Source: Stenotrophomonas maltophilia (lineage in GTDB: Bacteria > Pseudomonadota > Gammaproteobacteria > Xanthomonadales > Xanthomonadaceae). From it: a DNA stretch of 64,000 bases. Below, piece after piece: positions 23,930 through 31,919 of this stretch. Made by a program: the position numbers and the translations under genes. Each line of letters opens with the position of its first letter. The first letter of the stretch is position 1. The notes below the pieces were generated by a model, which ran no database searches, was not told where the DNA came from, and saw nothing but the letters and a program-made list of their open reading frames with translations. The DNA lies in contig NZ_CP090423.1 in NCBI RefSeq assembly GCF_023518235.1, forward strand, positions 3,365,001 through 3,429,000, written 5' to 3'.

Positions 23930-26900
23930 GTGGTCTCCAGTTGGATCCTGCTGCTGGTCTCGGTTGCCTATGCCGCGCTGCTGTTCGGCGTAGCGTGGTG
24001 GGGCGACCGTCGGCCCATGTATCCCGACCGGCCGTGGCTGCGGCCGGTGGTCTACAGCCTGGCGCTGGCCGTGTACTGCTCGTCGTGGACCTTCTATGGC
24101 GCGGTCGGCACCGCCGTGCGCAACGGCGTGGGCTATCTGCCGATCTACATCGGCCCGTTGCTGCTGCTGCTGTTCGGCTGGCGCATCATCGAGCGCCTGG
24201 CGCTGATCGCGCGCAGCCAGAACGTGGTGTCCATCGCCGACTTCATCTCCTCGCGCTTCGGCCGCTCGCGGCGGCTGGCGGCGCTGGTGGCGATCATCGC
24301 GCTGATCGGCATCATTCCGTACCTGGCCCTGCAGTACAAAGCGGTGGCGATGAGCCTGCAGGTGCTGACCGGCAACACCGGGCCGACCGGCTTCTTCAGC
24401 GACCCGGCGCTGTACGTGGCGCTGCTGATGGCGCTGTTCGCCACCCTGTTCGGCACCCGCCAGGTCGATGCCACCGAGCACCACCACGGCATGATGCTGG
24501 CGATCGCCTTCGAATCGGTGATCAAGCTGCTGGCCATGCTGGCGGTGGGCGTGTTCGCCTACCTGTGGCTGAGCAACCGCACCGACGCGGTGGTTGAGTC
24601 GGTGCATACGCTGTTCACCGGCCTGCCGCCGGTCGGCTTCATCTCGCAGACACTGCTCAGCTTCCTGGCCATCATCTGCCTGCCGCGCCAGTTCCACGTG
24701 GCCGTGGTCGAGTGCGGTGATGTGCGCGATGTGCGCCGCGCGCGCTGGATGTTCGGCGGTTACCTGGTGCTGATCTCGGCCATGGTGCTGCCGATCGCCA
24801 CCGCCGGCGTGACCCTGTTCGGCACCGGTGGCAGCGTTGCCGACGATTCGATGGTGCTGGCGCTGCCGCTGGCCGAAGGCCGCAACGCGCTGGCGCTGAT
24901 CGCCTATGTGGGCGGTTTCTCGGCCGCCACCGGCATGGTCATCGTGTCCTCGATCGCGCTGGCCACCATGGTCAGCAACGACCTGGTGATGCCGGTGCTG
25001 CTGCGCCGCAGTGGCGACCATCAGGAGGCGGCCGATGTTGCCTCGCGCGTGCTGTGGATCCGCCGCCTGGCGATCCTGATGCTGGCGCTGATGGCCTACA
25101 GCTACTACCGCACCAGCAGCAACGACAGCACGCTGGCCTCGTATGGGCTGATGGCCTTCGCCGCAGTGGCACAGTTCGCGCCGGGCCTGATCGGTGGCCT
25201 GTACTGGCGTGGAGCCAGCCGTCGCGGCGTCGAGACCGGCATGCTGCTGGGCTTTGCCACCTGGCTGTACACCCTGCTGCTGCCGGCGATGACCATGGCC
25301 GGCTGGGTTGACGCGGGCTGGGTGCAGCACGGACCGTTCGGCATCGAGTGGCTGCGCCCGCAGCAGCTGTTCGGCATGACCGGCTGGGATCCGCTGACCC
25401 ACGGCACCTTCTGGTCGCTGCTGGTGAATGCGGCAACGATGATGCTGGTGTCCGCGCGCTGGCGCCCCGGCGTGGACGAGCGCCTGCGTGCCGCGCCGTT
25501 CCTCGACCCGTATGCCGAGCGCCCGTCGGTGGCCGGTGGCTGGCCCGGGCACGTGCATGTGGGCGATCTGCTGGCGCTGGCCTCGCGCGTGGTTGGCGAG
25601 CGCCATGCGCGGCGCTCGTTCTTCGAGCAGGCACAGTCGCTGGGCCGCGAGCTGCAATCCTCCGCCCCCGCCGACCGGCCCTGGGTGCAGTTCACCGAAC
25701 GCTTGTTGGCCGCCTCGATCGGCGCGGCATCGGCGCGCCTGCTGCTGACCAGCCTGCTGCGCGGTTCGGGCATGGACCTGGGTGAAGTAGTGGCGGTGCT
25801 GGACGAAGCTGGGCAGGAACTGCGCTTCAACCGCGAGATCCTGTCGACGACGCTGGAGAACATCAGCGCCGGCGTCAGCGTGGTCGACCCGGACATGCGC
25901 CTGACCGCCTGGAACCGCCGCTACCAGGACATGTTCGGCTACCCCGACGGCATGCTCTACGTGGGCCGCCCGGTGGCCGACCTGATCCGCTACAACGCCG
26001 AGCGCGGTGAGCTGGGCGAAGGCGATATCGAGGTACAGATCAACCGCCGCATTGGCTACATGCGTGCCGGTTCACCGCATGTGTTCGAGCGCACCCGCAG
26101 CGACGGCAAGGTGATCGAGATGCGTGGTCAGGCGCTGCCCGGCGGTGGCTACGTGACCAGCTACAACGACATCACCGACTACAAGCACGCGGAAAAGGCA
26201 CTGCTGGAAGCCAACGAGACGCTGGAGCAGCGCGTGGCCGAGCGCTCGCACGAGGCCGAGGTCGCGCAGCAGTCGAAGACGCGCTTCCTGGCCGCGATCA
26301 GCCATGACGTGCTGCAGCCGCTGAACGCCGCGCGGCTGTTCGCCTCGGCATTGCGTGACAGCGACCACGTGAGCGACGAGCAGAAGCATCTGGCCGAGCG
26401 CGTGGACGCATCGCTGCGCGCTGCCGAAGAGCTGCTTGATGGCCTGCTGGACGTGTCGCGGCTGGATGCCGGTGGCCTGCACCCGGTGATCGGCGAGTTC
26501 GATGTGAGCGCGTTGATGCGCGAGCTGGCCGCGCAGTACACGCCAGTCGCCGCCGGTCGCGGACTGCGCCTGGACCTGTTCGCGCGCCCGGCCTGGGTAC
26601 GCAGCGATCGCCGGCTGCTGCGCCGTGTGCTGCAGAACTTCCTGGCCAACGCGCTGCGCTACACACGGCAGGGGCGCATCGTGCTGGCGGTGCGTCATCG
26701 TGGTGATGAAGTGGAACTGCAGGTGTGGGATACCGGCCCCGGCATCCCAGAGCACCACATGCGGCAGATCTTCGACGAGTTCCACCGCTACCAGCAGCCG
26801 TTCGACTGGGGCGAACAGGGTCTGGGGCTGGGCCTGTCGATCTGCCAGCGCATCTCGCGCCTGCTTGACCATCGCCTCAACGCACGCAGCCGGGTGGGCA

Positions 26901-27388
26901 GTGGCTCGATGTTCTCGATCATCCTGCCGCGGGTGGCGCCGTTGCCAGGCTACACCGAGCTGGCCGCGCCGGTACAGGCGGTGTCCGCACCGGTACGCAG
27001 CGATTCGCTGGCTGGCCTGCGCGTGTTGTGCGTGGACAATGACGAGGAGATCCTCGACGGCATGCGCGCGCTGCTCGGCCGTTGGCAGGTGCAGGTGATC
27101 ACTGCCGCCACCGTCGACCAGGCGCTGCAGAAGATTGCCGAGCGCCCGCAGGTGATGCTGGTGGACTACCACCTGCACGACCGCATGGACGGCCTGGATG
27201 CGCTGGTGGCCCTGCGCGAGGCAGCGGGCTACCCGTTGCCGGGCGCACTGCTGACCGCCGATGGTCGCGACGAGCTGAAGAGGATGGCGCGCGAACGCGG
27301 CTACCGGGTGCTGACCAAGCCGATCAAGCCGGCCTCGCTGCGCGCCTTCCTGGGCGCGCTGCGTGACGCCGGCAACAACGACGCCTGA
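23930..27388 (+). CDS. SLC5-type hybrid sensor histidine kinase/response regulator (CrbS-like)
   Basis: A 1152-aa fusion. Residues about 1-490 are a 12-13-helix sodium:solute symporter (SLC5/SSS) domain beginning SSWILLLVSVAYAALLFGVA. A linker leads to a PAS domain (about 624-757), then HisKA with AISHDVLQPL (phospho-acceptor His792). The HATPase domain has N-box NFLANALRYT, DTGPGIP and GLGLGLSICQ. A C-terminal receiver has Asp1079 in MLVDYHL. SSS-kinase fusions are known as CbrA and CrbS; CrbS controls acs. Here acs and a NarL-type regulator lie within 2-4 kb. GTG start chosen as the first residue of the first membrane helix. Confidence 0.93.
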   Translation: MVSSWILLLVSVAYAALLFGVAWWGDRRPMYPDRPWLRPVVYSLALAVYCSSWTFYGAVGTAVRNGVGYLPIYIGPLLLLLFGWRIIERLALIARSQNVVSIADFISSRFGRSRRLAALVAIIALIGIIPYLALQYKAVAMSLQVLTGNTGPTGFFSDPALYVALLMALFATLFGTRQVDATEHHHGMMLAIAFESVIKLLAMLAVGVFAYLWLSNRTDAVVESVHTLFTGLPPVGFISQTLLSFLAIICLPRQFHVAVVECGDVRDVRRARWMFGGYLVLISAMVLPIATAGVTLFGTGGSVADDSMVLALPLAEGRNALALIAYVGGFSAATGMVIVSSIALATMVSNDLVMPVLLRRSGDHQEAADVASRVLWIRRLAILMLALMAYSYYRTSSNDSTLASYGLMAFAAVAQFAPGLIGGLYWRGASRRGVETGMLLGFATWLYTLLLPAMTMAGWVDAGWVQHGPFGIEWLRPQQLFGMTGWDPLTHGTFWSLLVNAATMMLVSARWRPGVDERLRAAPFLDPYAERPSVAGGWPGHVHVGDLLALASRVVGERHARRSFFEQAQSLGRELQSSAPADRPWVQFTERLLAASIGAASARLLLTSLLRGSGMDLGEVVAVLDEAGQELRFNREILSTTLENISAGVSVVDPDMRLTAWNRRYQDMFGYPDGMLYVGRPVADLIRYNAERGELGEGDIEVQINRRIGYMRAGSPHVFERTRSDGKVIEMRGQALPGGGYVTSYNDITDYKHAEKALLEANETLEQRVAERSHEAEVAQQSKTRFLAAISHDVLQPLNAARLFASALRDSDHVSDEQKHLAERVDASLRAAEELLDGLLDVSRLDAGGLHPVIGEFDVSALMRELAAQYTPVAAGRGLRLDLFARPAWVRSDRRLLRRVLQNFLANALRYTRQGRIVLAVRHRGDEVELQVWDTGPGIPEHHMRQIFDEFHRYQQPFDWGEQGLGLGLSICQRISRLLDHRLNARSRVGSGSMFSIILPRVAPLPGYTELAAPVQAVSAPVRSDSLAGLRVLCVDNDEEILDGMRALLGRWQVQVITAATVDQALQKIAERPQVMLVDYHLHDRMDGLDALVALREAAGYPLPGALLTADGRDELKRMARERGYRVLTKPIKPASLRAFLGALRDAGNNDA

Positions 27389-27397
27389 CGGGCACCT

Positions 27398-27422
27398 GTA
27401 GAGCCGAGCCCATGCTCGGCTC
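27398..27422 (+). repeat. GTAG palindrome
   Basis: Single plus-oriented copy, GTAGAGCCGAGCCCATGCTC followed by GGCTC, 10 nt after the kinase stop. It may act as a transcript end or 3' stabiliser for the kinase mRNA. Confidence 0.85.
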
Positions 27423-27440
27423 CTGCACGCAACGCAGCAC

Positions 27441-27462
27441 CGATATAGCCATCGCTATACAA
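27441..27462 (+). promoter_or_regulatory. MntR-like operator upstream of mntP
   Basis: CGATATAGCCATCGCTATAC contains the dyad TATAGC-N4-GCTATA. The core ATAGC-N4-GCTAT matches the form of MntR boxes known before enterobacterial mntH and mntP. It sits about 90 nt upstream of the manganese riboswitch and 246 nt before the mntP ATG. In E. coli mntP is raised by both MntR and its riboswitch. Inferred from the motif and its position only. Confidence 0.55.
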
Positions 27463-27525
27463 ACCAGCCCTGCCTGCGCGTTTGCCTGGAAATGCGCCAC
27501 GTGCGGGTCGCGGTGCTAAGCTGCG

Positions 27526-27635
27526 CGTCCCCTTGGGGAGTAGCCGGATTCCTTTGCAGGAATCGTCCACGTCAACATACTCGGCCAGTGCGCCGTGGCG
27601 TGGACAACCATGATGGTTGGCGAGACCAGCGGCCC
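27526..27635 (+). ncRNA. yybP-ykoY manganese riboswitch
   Basis: The conserved yybP-ykoY elements occur in order: GGGGAGTAGCC at 27535-27545, GTCAACATACTCGG near 27569-27582, and the L3-like TTGGCGAGACC at 27617-27627. A variable stem-loop (GATTCCTTTGCAGGAATC) lies between the first two. The class senses Mn2+ and is often found in front of mntP-type exporters, which is exactly the next gene. The expected effect is raised mntP expression at high Mn2+. Boundaries are approximate. Confidence 0.85.
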
Positions 27636-27707
27636 GCGCGCGCAACGTCAGGTTGGGCGCGAGCGCGAGCCGTGCGTCCGTCCTTGCCCGACCTTCAGCA
27701 GCCGCCA

Positions 27708-28280
27708 ATGTCCCCCATTTCGATCCTCCTGATCGGCTTTGCCATGTCCACCGATGCCTTCGCCGCAGCGATCGGCAAGGGTGCCGCGATGCGCAAGCCG
27801 GTGTTCCGCGACGCGCTGCGCGCCGGCATCATCTTCGGCGTCATCGAGGCGATCACACCGATCATCGGCTGGCTTCTCGGCCGTGCCGCCCTGCAGTACG
27901 TGGAAGCCTTCGACCACTGGATCGCCTTCGGCCTGCTCGGCGCGCTGGGCATCCACATGATCTACAACGGACTGCGCCCGGACAGCGCCGAGGAAGAAGA
28001 TCCCTCGCAGCACCACGGTTTCTGGAAGCTGGCGCTGACCGGCTTCGCCACCAGCATCGATGCGATGGCGGTGGGTATCGGCCTGGCTTTCATGGACGTG
28101 CATATCGGCGTGATGGCCGCAGTCATCGGCCTGTGCACGCTGACCATGGTCACCGTCGGCATCATGCTCGGCCGCGTGCTGGGCAGCATGGTCGGCAAGC
28201 GCGCGGAGATCATCGGTGGCGTGATCCTGGTGATCATCGGCGCGACGATCCTGTACGAACACCTGCACGGCGTGGGGTGA
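27708..28280 (+). CDS. mntP: Manganese efflux pump MntP
   Basis: A 190-aa six-helix Mn2+ exporter (formerly YebN). Two homologous halves each carry a conserved Asp motif: [17 protein letters not shown] near the N-terminus and [19 protein letters not shown] in the middle, as in the E. coli protein. Start at MSPISILLI follows the riboswitch; an in-frame extension upstream would run through the riboswitch RNA and is rejected. Regulation by Mn2+ through the riboswitch and probably MntR. It stands between the kinase and the RAYT gene, unrelated in function to either. Confidence 0.95.
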   Translation: MSPISILLIGFAMSTDAFAAAIGKGAAMRKPVFRDALRAGIIFGVIEAITPIIGWLLGRAALQYVEAFDHWIAFGLLGALGIHMIYNGLRPDSAEEEDPSQHHGFWKLALTGFATSIDAMAVGIGLAFMDVHIGVMAAVIGLCTLTMVTVGIMLGRVLGSMVGKRAEIIGGVILVIIGATILYEHLHGVG

Positions 28281-28291
28281 CGCCTGTTCCT

Positions 28292-28350
28292 GTAGAGCCG
28301 AGCCCATGCCCGGCTGGCGTGTGAAGCAGCCGAGCGTGGGCTGGGCTCTA
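28292..28350. repeat. Degenerate inverted pair of GTAG palindromes upstream of RAYT
   Basis: Plus copy GTAGAGCCGAGCCCATGCCC from 28292 and minus copy GCAGCCGAGCGTGGGCTGGG ending CTCTAT at 28350. Both deviate from the intact versions at 28902-28970: GCCCGGC in one arm, CTGGGC in the other, and CTAT in place of CTAC. It lies between mntP and the RAYT gene. Confidence 0.8.
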
Positions 28351-28426
28351 TATTGCGGCAATGGCCGACATGCAGCGCAGGACTTCGCTGATGTGGAGAT
28401 CGTCTGCTGCGCCATAGTCTTCCTGC

Positions 28427-28882
28427 ATGGCCAGTCCCGCACTCCGTTATGGTCGTTGGTCGCATACCGGCAATGTCTATTCGATCACCACGGTGACGCA
28501 TGCGCGTCGGCCCTGGTTCAGTGAAAAGGCCAACGTTGAGCTGCTGATCGAAGCACTACGCACAGTAGAGCGGACTGGTCGGACCTTCTCCCTTGCCTGG
28601 GTGATCATGCCGGACCACCTGCATTGGATGATTGAACTACGTGCTGGCACGCTGGCTGGCTGCATGCAGATCCTGAAGTCCAGGAGTGGAAGATCCATCG
28701 GCAAGCGCATTGATGCCAACGCGCCGATCTGGCAGCCGGGGTATTACGACCATGCGTTGCGCAGTGATGAATGCCTGCGCACGCAAGCGGTGTATATCGC
28801 GGCCAATCCGGTGCGTGCTGGGCTGGCCACGTGCATCGGGGAGTACCCCTATGCGTGGAGTCGATGGCCACTTGAGGCGTGA
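28427..28882 (+). CDS. REP-associated tyrosine transposase (RAYT)
   Basis: A 151-aa Y1-type (IS200-like) single-strand nuclease domain. The metal-binding HUH-type motif appears as MPDHLHWMI (H64, H66). The catalytic tyrosine is Y123 in AVYIAANPVRAGL, the typical RAYT C-terminal signature. The N-terminal GRWSHTGNVYSITTVT segment is also family-typical. RAYTs bind and cut REP palindromes at their GTAG head and are thought to spread them; here GTAG palindromes flank the gene on both sides. Complete and apparently intact. There are no IS ends or target duplications, so it is listed as a domesticated gene and not an IS. Confidence 0.93.
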   Translation: MASPALRYGRWSHTGNVYSITTVTHARRPWFSEKANVELLIEALRTVERTGRTFSLAWVIMPDHLHWMIELRAGTLAGCMQILKSRSGRSIGKRIDANAPIWQPGYYDHALRSDECLRTQAVYIAANPVRAGLATCIGEYPYAWSRWPLEA

Positions 28883-28901
28883 TTGGTATTGAGGCAAAGA
28901 G

Positions 28902-28970
28902 CAGCCGAGCGCGGGCTCGGCTCTACAGGGGCATCATGACGTCTGTAGAGCCGAGCCCATGCTCGGCTCC
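28902..28970. repeat. Inverted pair of GTAG palindromes downstream of RAYT
   Basis: Minus-oriented copy (28902-28926, GCCGAGCGCGGGCTCGGCTC then TAC) and plus-oriented copy (28945-28970, GTAGAGCCGAGCCCATGCTC) separated by about 18 nt. They lie 20 nt after the RAYT stop and just before the convergent response-regulator gene. They have intact heads, in contrast to the degenerate pair upstream of the RAYT gene. Confidence 0.88.
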
Positions 28971-28984
28971 ATAGTCGTTCACAA

Positions 28985-29650
28985 TCAATCTTCTTCCGGC
29001 GGCAGCACGATGGCGTCGTCGTCGATGGCCAGCTTGCCGGCCATCAGCACGGCCTGGGTGCGGTTGGTCACGCCCAGCTTGCGCAGGATGGCGGTGACGT
29101 GGGCCTTGATCGTGGCTTCGGAGACGTTGAGGTCGTAGGCGATCTGTTTGTTCAAGCGGCCTGCGCCCAGCATCTGCAGCACGCGGAACTGCTGCGGGGT
29201 CAGCTCGCGCAGGCGCTGGCCGACTTCGCGTTCCTCGCGCTCGGTCGGCGGCACGTTGTGCGCTTCCGGTGGTGCCCAGGTCTCGCCATCGAGGATGGTG
29301 CCCAGCGCATGGCCGATGGTGTCCGAGTCGGCCGACTTGGGAATGAAGCCGAGCGCGCCGTGGTCGAGTGCGCGCCGCATCACCGTCGCTTCTTCGCGCG
29401 CGGAGACCACCACGACCGGCAGGTGTGGGTGCAGCGAGCGCATGTGCACCAGTGCGTTGAATCCCTGTGCACCGGGCATGTTCAGGTCCATCAGGACCAG
29501 GTCGGCGTCGTTGTGCTGGTCGGCCAGCGCGTACAGCGCTTCCACGCTGTCGGCCTCGAACAGCTGCACGCCGGGGATGACCCGCTGCACGGCGCCGCGC
29601 AGGGCTTCGCGGAACAGCGGGTGGTCATCGGCAATCAGGAGGGTGGTCAT
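28985..29650 (-). CDS. NarL/LuxR-type response regulator (CrbR-like)
   Basis: A 221-aa two-component regulator. The receiver domain begins MTTLLIADDHPLFREAL with acidic pocket residues D8-D9 and phospho-acceptor D55 in LVLMDLNMPG. The C-terminal LuxR helix-turn-helix reads LTPQQFRVLQMLGAGRLNKQ and so on. CrbR/ErdR-type regulators of this architecture activate acs in Vibrio and Pseudomonas. It lies 80 nt downstream of acs on the same strand and near the SSS-type kinase, so it is the probable partner. The frame is open 79 codons further upstream, but that runs through the palindrome and the acs end and has no match. Confidence 0.92.
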   Translation of the reverse strand: MTTLLIADDHPLFREALRGAVQRVIPGVQLFEADSVEALYALADQHNDADLVLMDLNMPGAQGFNALVHMRSLHPHLPVVVVSAREEATVMRRALDHGALGFIPKSADSDTIGHALGTILDGETWAPPEAHNVPPTEREEREVGQRLRELTPQQFRVLQMLGAGRLNKQIAYDLNVSEATIKAHVTAILRKLGVTNRTQAVLMAGKLAIDDDAIVLPPEED

Positions 29651-29680
29651 GGTCGGGGGGAACCGTGGGGGAAACTGTCT

Positions 29681-29720
29681 GGGGTCAGATCCCTTTCCTT
29701 GCGGAAAGGGATCCGACCCC
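29681..29720. repeat. Second-family palindrome (GGGGTC...GACCCC), copy 1
   Basis: A 40-bp near-perfect inverted repeat with arms GGGGTCAGATCCCTTTCC and GGAAAGGGATCCGACCCC around TTGC. It lies between acs and the regulator gene on the same strand and lacks the GTAG head. On the minus strand it could fold as a hairpin between the two reading frames. Confidence 0.85.
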
Positions 29721-29730
29721 GGGTTCTGCA

Positions 29731-31674
29731 TCAGCGTACCTTGCGCTCGTCCACCAGCGAGGCCACCACCGACGGGTCGGCCAGGGTCGAGGTGTCGCCG
29801 AGCTGGTCCGGTGCGTTCTCGGCGATCTTGCGCAGGATGCGGCGCATGATCTTGCCCGAACGGGTCTTGGGCAGGCCCGGCGCCCACTGCAGGTGGTCCG
29901 GCGTGGCGATCGGACCGATCTCCTTGCGCACCCAGGCGACCAGTTCCTTCTGCAGCTCGTCGCTCGGGGTCTCTTCGGCCACCAGGGTCACATAGGCGTA
30001 GATGCCCTGGCCCTTCACGTCGTGCGGGAAACCGACCACGGCCGCTTCGGCCACCTTCGGGTGCGAAACCAGCGCGCTTTCCACTTCGGCGGTACCGATG
30101 CGGTGGCCGGACACATTGATCACATCGTCCACGCGGCCGGTGATCCAGTAGTAGCCATCCTCATCGCGGCGGCAACCGTCGCCGGTGAAGTAGCTGCCCG
30201 GGTAGGTGCGGAAATAGGTATCGATGAAGCGCTGGTGGTCGCCGTACACCGTGCGCATCTGGCCCGGCCAGGAATCGCGGATGATCAGGTTGCCCTCGGT
30301 TGGGCCGTCCTTGATCTCGCCATCGGCATTGACCAGCGCCGGCTGCACACCGAAGAACGGCAGGGTGGCCGAACCGGGCTTGAGGTCCATCGCGCCGGCC
30401 AGCGGTGAGATCAGGATGCCGCCGGTCTCGGTTTGCCACCAGGTGTCGACGATCGGGCAGCGGCTGTCGCCGACCACTTCGTAGTACCAGCGCCACGCTT
30501 CCGGATTGATCGGTTCGCCGACGCTGCCGAGCAGGCGCAGCGAGGCGCGCGAGGTCTTCTTCACCGGCTCCTCGCCCTCGCGCATCAGCGCACGGATGGC
30601 GGTCGGGGCGGTGTAGAAGATGCTCACCTTGTGCTTGTCGATGACGTTCCAGAAGCGCGAAGTATCCGGGTAGTTCGGTACGCCTTCGAACATCAGCGAG
30701 GTCGCGCCGTTGGCCAGCGGCCCGTACACGATGTAGCTGTGGCCGGTGACCCAGCCGACGTCGGCGGTGCACCAGTAGATGTCATCCTCGCGCAGGTCGA
30801 ACACCGCTTCATGGGTGTAGGCCGCGTACAGCAGGTAGCCGCCGGTGGTGTGCAGCACGCCCTTCGGCTTGCCGGTAGAGCCGGAGGTGTAGAGGATGAA
30901 CAGCGGGTCTTCCGCGTTCATGCGTTCCGGCTCGCAGGTGGCCGGCTGACTGTCCACCACATCGTGGAACCAGCGGTCGCGCGGCGCCTGCATGTCCACC
31001 GCGCCGCCGGTGTGACGCACCACCAGCACGGTTTCCACGGTATTGGTGCCGGGCAGCTTCAGCGCGGCATCGACATTGGCCTTCAGCGGAATCCTGCGCC
31101 CACCGCGCAGGCCCTCGTCGGCGGTGATGATCAGCTTGCTCTGGCAGTCGCTGACGCGGTCGGCGATCGAGTTCGGCGCAAAGCCGCCGAACACCACCGA
31201 GTGGATCGCACCGATGCGTGCGCAGGCCAGCATGGCCACCGCAGCGTCGACGATCATCGGCAGGTAGATGGTGACCCGGTCGCCCTTCTTCACGCCGAGG
31301 TTGCGCAGCGCATTGCCGAGGCGGCAGGTGCGCTCGTACAGCTCGCGATAGGTCACGTGCTGGGCCGGCGCATCCGGGCTGTCGGGCTCGAACAGCAGCG
31401 CGGTCTTGTCGCCGCGCGTTTCCAGCTGGCGATCCAGGCAGTTCACGCTGGCGTTGAGCTCGCCATCCTCGAACCACTTGATGTGGAAGTCGGACAGGTC
31501 GTAGCTGACGTTCCTGATCTTGGTCGGCTTGCGCATCCAGTCCAGCCGTTCGGCGGCCTTGCCCCAGAAACCATCCGGGTCGGTTACCGAAGTCTGGTAC
31601 TGCTGTTGGTAGGACGTCTTGTCGATGCGTGCCTTGGCGGCGAACTGCGGATCGACGGGGTAGATATCAGCCAT
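29731..31674 (-). CDS. acs: Acetate--CoA ligase (acetyl-CoA synthetase)
   Basis: Converts acetate, ATP and CoA to acetyl-CoA via acetyl-AMP; cytosolic. The 647-aa length is typical. The AMP-binding signature [20 protein letters not shown] lies near 265-285, and WWQTETGG is the ATP-binding A5 motif. The C-terminal [17 protein letters not shown] carries the regulatory lysine acetylated by Pat-type enzymes. The start at [11 protein letters not shown] is chosen because the frame upstream has no similarity to the family. It is likely controlled by the neighbouring CrbS/CrbR-like pair. Confidence 0.97.
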   Translation of the reverse strand: MADIYPVDPQFAAKARIDKTSYQQQYQTSVTDPDGFWGKAAERLDWMRKPTKIRNVSYDLSDFHIKWFEDGELNASVNCLDRQLETRGDKTALLFEPDSPDAPAQHVTYRELYERTCRLGNALRNLGVKKGDRVTIYLPMIVDAAVAMLACARIGAIHSVVFGGFAPNSIADRVSDCQSKLIITADEGLRGGRRIPLKANVDAALKLPGTNTVETVLVVRHTGGAVDMQAPRDRWFHDVVDSQPATCEPERMNAEDPLFILYTSGSTGKPKGVLHTTGGYLLYAAYTHEAVFDLREDDIYWCTADVGWVTGHSYIVYGPLANGATSLMFEGVPNYPDTSRFWNVIDKHKVSIFYTAPTAIRALMREGEEPVKKTSRASLRLLGSVGEPINPEAWRWYYEVVGDSRCPIVDTWWQTETGGILISPLAGAMDLKPGSATLPFFGVQPALVNADGEIKDGPTEGNLIIRDSWPGQMRTVYGDHQRFIDTYFRTYPGSYFTGDGCRRDEDGYYWITGRVDDVINVSGHRIGTAEVESALVSHPKVAEAAVVGFPHDVKGQGIYAYVTLVAEETPSDELQKELVAWVRKEIGPIATPDHLQWAPGLPKTRSGKIMRRILRKIAENAPDQLGDTSTLADPSVVASLVDERKVR

Positions 31675-31781
31675 GGCACCCTCACTTGCACGTTGACTTT
31701 GTATGTGCGGTCGCAGCATCGCGGCGACCGATCCCCCTCAGTTTGCCCCATCCACCCCCGGCCGCGTCACCACCTTGGTTA

Positions 31782-31791
31782 GACCATGGTC
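31782..31791. promoter_or_regulatory. Candidate operator in the acs-porin divergent region
   Basis: GACCATGGTC is a perfect 10-bp palindrome inside TTGGTTAGACCATGGTCGAA, placed between the divergent acs and porin genes, about 110 nt upstream of the acs start and 27 nt upstream of the porin -35 box. It could be a regulator site, but no family consensus was matched. Confidence 0.3.
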
Positions 31792-31817
31792 GAAAGTGAG
31801 CGCCCAGCAGGGCCGGG

Positions 31818-31846
31818 TTCGACCAATGGCGAATAGCCGCTATACA
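31818..31846 (+). promoter_or_regulatory. Sigma-70 promoter of the DcaP-like porin
   Basis: TTCGAC (-35) and TATACA (-10) separated by exactly 17 nt, about 75 nt before the porin ATG. The 5' leader would be about 65 nt long and end in a strong GAGAGAGG ribosome binding site. Confidence 0.55.
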
Positions 31847-31919
31847 TGAACGCCCCGCAGTCTCGGCTCGACCGTGCCCCACGCGCGGCATCACCTTGCC
31901 ACTTGGGAGAGAGGGCAAC

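Noticed and set aside
24688..24705. AGTTCCACGTGGCCGT as a parS site
   Set aside because: It shares the central CACGTG with parS but the outer positions mismatch, and it encodes QFHVAV inside the kinase. Probably chance.
28427..28882. Complete IS200/IS605-type insertion sequence
   Set aside because: Only a RAYT-type transposase with flanking REPs; no subterminal ends or partner TnpB, so it is not called an IS.
29651..29887. N-terminal extension of the response regulator
   Set aside because: The frame stays open upstream but crosses a palindrome and the end of acs; the family start is MTTLLIADDH.
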